NCBI GenBank assembly: GCA_021826835.1
Contig: JAKAYH010000149.1
Location: forward strand, 1 to 6,106
Direction: 5' to 3'
Length of the DNA: 6,106 nucleotides
DNA from: Thermoplasmata archaeon
GTDB taxonomy: Archaea > Thermoplasmatota > Thermoplasmata > Thermoplasmatales > Thermoplasmataceae
Numbering within the stretch: position 1 is the first letter of the stretch; the number at the start of each line of letters is the position of its first letter. The notes beneath the pieces are model-generated. The model was not told the DNA's origin. It did no database searches and saw nothing but the letters and a program-made list of their open reading frames with translations. Below, one piece after another: positions 5,311 through 6,106 of this stretch. The translations under genes and the position numbers were made by a program.

Positions 5311-5465
5311 GCACATTTTGATTCTTGACAGTATGAGAATGATCATCCTTTACACTATATTTTCCATATATTATGCTCAGTATCTGAAAGTGAAGATACA
5401 GTGAAAGAAGATTCAGAAAAATGTAGGCAAAGAGTAAGTGGCAATCAATGAATTAAGATCTTCTA

Positions 5466-5704
5466 TTACATTATTCTCCGGACAATACAGGAAGATTTGG
5501 CATTCAGTATTACTTCCTCTCTAACATCTTCATGAATTGGTTCATTGTGCTTTTTAAGGGATTCTATATATGATTTATGGTCTCCTTGGCATTCTCAAGA
5601 TCTTCACTTTTTGTTTTACCCTGGGTGAAACATCCCGGCAGGGAAGGGGCAGTAACAACATAGAACCATTTCGCATCCTTTTCAAATATAACGGTATACT
5701 TCAC
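5466..5704 (-). pseudogene. hicB: HicB-like antitoxin gene broken by a one-base deletion
   Basis: HicB antitoxins neutralise the HicA mRNA-cleaving toxin and share a short partial RNase H-like fold. From GTG at 5704 the frame reads (M)KYTVIFEKDAKWFYVV, then APSLPGCFTQGKT (residues 19-31) and an acidic helix, which is the classic HicB/UPF0150 start. It stops at TAG (5564-5566) after 46 codons. The rest continues one frame over with YIESLKKHNEPIHEDV, the usual HicB C-terminus, to a TAA at 5466. One extra A in the minus-strand AAA at 5574-5576 would rejoin both parts into a 79-residue protein, normal for the family. A TATA box lies 27 bases upstream, so transcription is probably intact. No HicA gene is visible on either side, so it is an orphan. 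It may be a decayed gene or a base missed in sequencing; a programmed frameshift is less likely. Confidence 0.75.
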
Positions 5705-5957
5705 TATGAAAACTATGCGTAGCTCGTGTATAAGTTTTTCACGCTGGCTCTTTAAGTTAAGGTTATAAACAACAATTATGAAGGAATGAAGGAATATATT
5801 ATCAAATAGAGAACAGCCGATTAATAGTTGTAGTTATCAATATTGAATCAAGATTGAAAATAGAGAGAACGTTGATTGATAATTTGTTATGATGGGAGTG
5901 TTTGGATTTGACATTAACTCCTTAAAATACGTTAACTTTGTGCCTTTTGGAGCAAAA
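5705..5957. other. gene-free A/T-rich stretch
   Basis: No convincing coding frame is found on either strand. The region holds the hicB promoter, an 8-base tandem duplication GAAGGAAT (5780-5795) and a perfect 8-base inverted repeat, TTATCAAT (5834-5841) and ATTGATAA (5875-5882). I see no tRNA, no insertion-sequence ends and no repeat array. Together with the broken hicB it reads as decayed or accessory sequence. Confidence 0.4.
5727..5738 (-). promoter_or_regulatory. BRE/TATA promoter of the hicB-like gene
   Basis: On the minus strand AAAA is followed by CTTATACA (5734-5727), centred about 27 bases before the GTG at 5704. That is the spacing expected for a leaderless archaeal transcript and supports the GTG as the start. 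Confidence 0.5.
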
Positions 5958-5969
5958 TCCTTATACTTA
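5955..5969 (+). promoter_or_regulatory. BRE/TATA promoter of the truncated zinc-ribbon gene
   Basis: AAATCC followed by TTATACTTA is a good archaeal BRE-TATA pair. Its centre is 33 bases before the ATG at 5998, predicting a leader of about 8 bases. This supports the plus-strand gene at the window edge over the open frame on the opposite strand. Confidence 0.5.
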
Positions 5970-5997
5970 TTTTGTATAGAATTAATTAGTGACGAAA

Positions 5998-6106
5998 ATG
6001 ACCACAACAAATGAATCCAGAGATCACAGGTCATGGGTAACCTCGCACACGGAATGCCCCAGCTGCCACTACAAGTTCAATTTTAGGCATTCTAAATGGG
6101 GTTCTG
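5998..6106 (+). CDS. N-terminal part of a zinc-ribbon-like protein (cut by window end)
   Basis: The first 36 codons of a gene that runs off the right edge. A polar N-terminus (MTTTNESRDHRSW) is followed by ECPSCHYKFNFRHSKWG, in which C-P-x-C (Cys20, Cys23) followed by H-Y-K-F is the first knuckle of a zinc ribbon. A second Cys pair would be expected 15-30 residues further on, outside the window. Small archaeal proteins with this start often carry a complete zinc ribbon and sometimes membrane helices, but the function cannot be told from this piece. The ATG is supported by a TATA box 33 bases upstream and by the immediate start of a protein-like frame. Confidence 0.6.
   Translation, partial: MTTTNESRDHRSWVTSHTECPSCHYKFNFRHSKWGS

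Noticed and set aside
5287..5465. Search for a HicA toxin gene downstream of the hicB-like gene
   Set aside because: All frames are broken by stops within short distances and no HicA-like G-S-H-x or similar motif is seen. A 6-base hairpin, GTATCT/AGATAC (5380-5385 and 5394-5399), is too weak to call.
5780..5795. Tandem duplication GAAGGAAT as a possible insertion-site duplication
   Set aside because: The two copies are adjacent with no element between them and no inverted ends nearby; simple slippage explains it.
5837..6034. Open frame of 65 codons on the minus strand
   Set aside because: It overlaps the better supported plus-strand zinc-ribbon gene and its promoter, has no recognisable motif, and its A/T-rich composition explains the open frame.

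Overview
The window looks like chromosomal DNA from an archaeon, most likely a Thermoplasmatales-type acidophile (the Ferroplasma / Cuniculiplasma / Acidiplasma kind of lineage). The pointers are A/T-rich TATA-like boxes about 23-37 bases upstream of start codons with little or no leader, frequent AGA/AGG and ATA codons, a mercuric reductase without its N-terminal metal-binding domain, and a DUF4382 surface protein rich in N-glycosylation sequons. The lineage is inferred from style and gene content, not from a marker gene.

Layout, left to right. (1) 11-1146, minus strand: two overlapping genes for related five-helix membrane proteins that share a YxHV...WTGxD motif. (2) 1147-1325: a divergent promoter region. 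(3) 1326-1835, plus strand: a membrane-anchored DUF4382 protein. (4) 1836-2005: a convergent intergenic stretch with several inverted repeats. (5) 4057 down to 2006, minus strand: a compact mercury-detoxification operon running from a small heavy-metal-associated (HMA) metallochaperone to mercuric reductase (merA) to a DUF302 protein. Its genes abut or are separated by at most 5 bases. (6) 5286 down to 4186, minus strand: two adjacent genes of unknown function, one for a two-helix membrane protein with a helical cytosolic tail and one for a four-helix membrane protein. (7) 5287-5997: a gene-poor stretch that hides a HicB-like antitoxin gene broken by one missing base. (8) 5998-6106, plus strand: the first 36 codons of a protein with a CPSC zinc-ribbon-like motif, cut by the window end.

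How the genes work together: the clear pathway is Hg(II) detoxification. The HMA protein (GMTCEDC) would capture Hg(II) and pass it to the C-terminal Cys pair of MerA (SCCVE at the end). MerA would then reduce it at its Cys45/Cys50 flavin site with NAD(P)H. The HMA gene replaces, as a separate polypeptide, the NmerA domain that many bacterial MerA proteins carry. DUF302 is tightly coupled downstream and its role is unknown. No merR/arsR-type regulator and no MerT/MerC-like transporter is visible, although the promoter of the operon carries short repeats that could be an operator. The other genes have no evident link to mercury.

The points most worth a second look are the frameshifted orphan hicB, the split NmerA/MerA arrangement with its MerA C-terminal active-site variation, the repeats at the mer promoter, and the nested inverted repeats between the DUF4382 and DUF302 genes.
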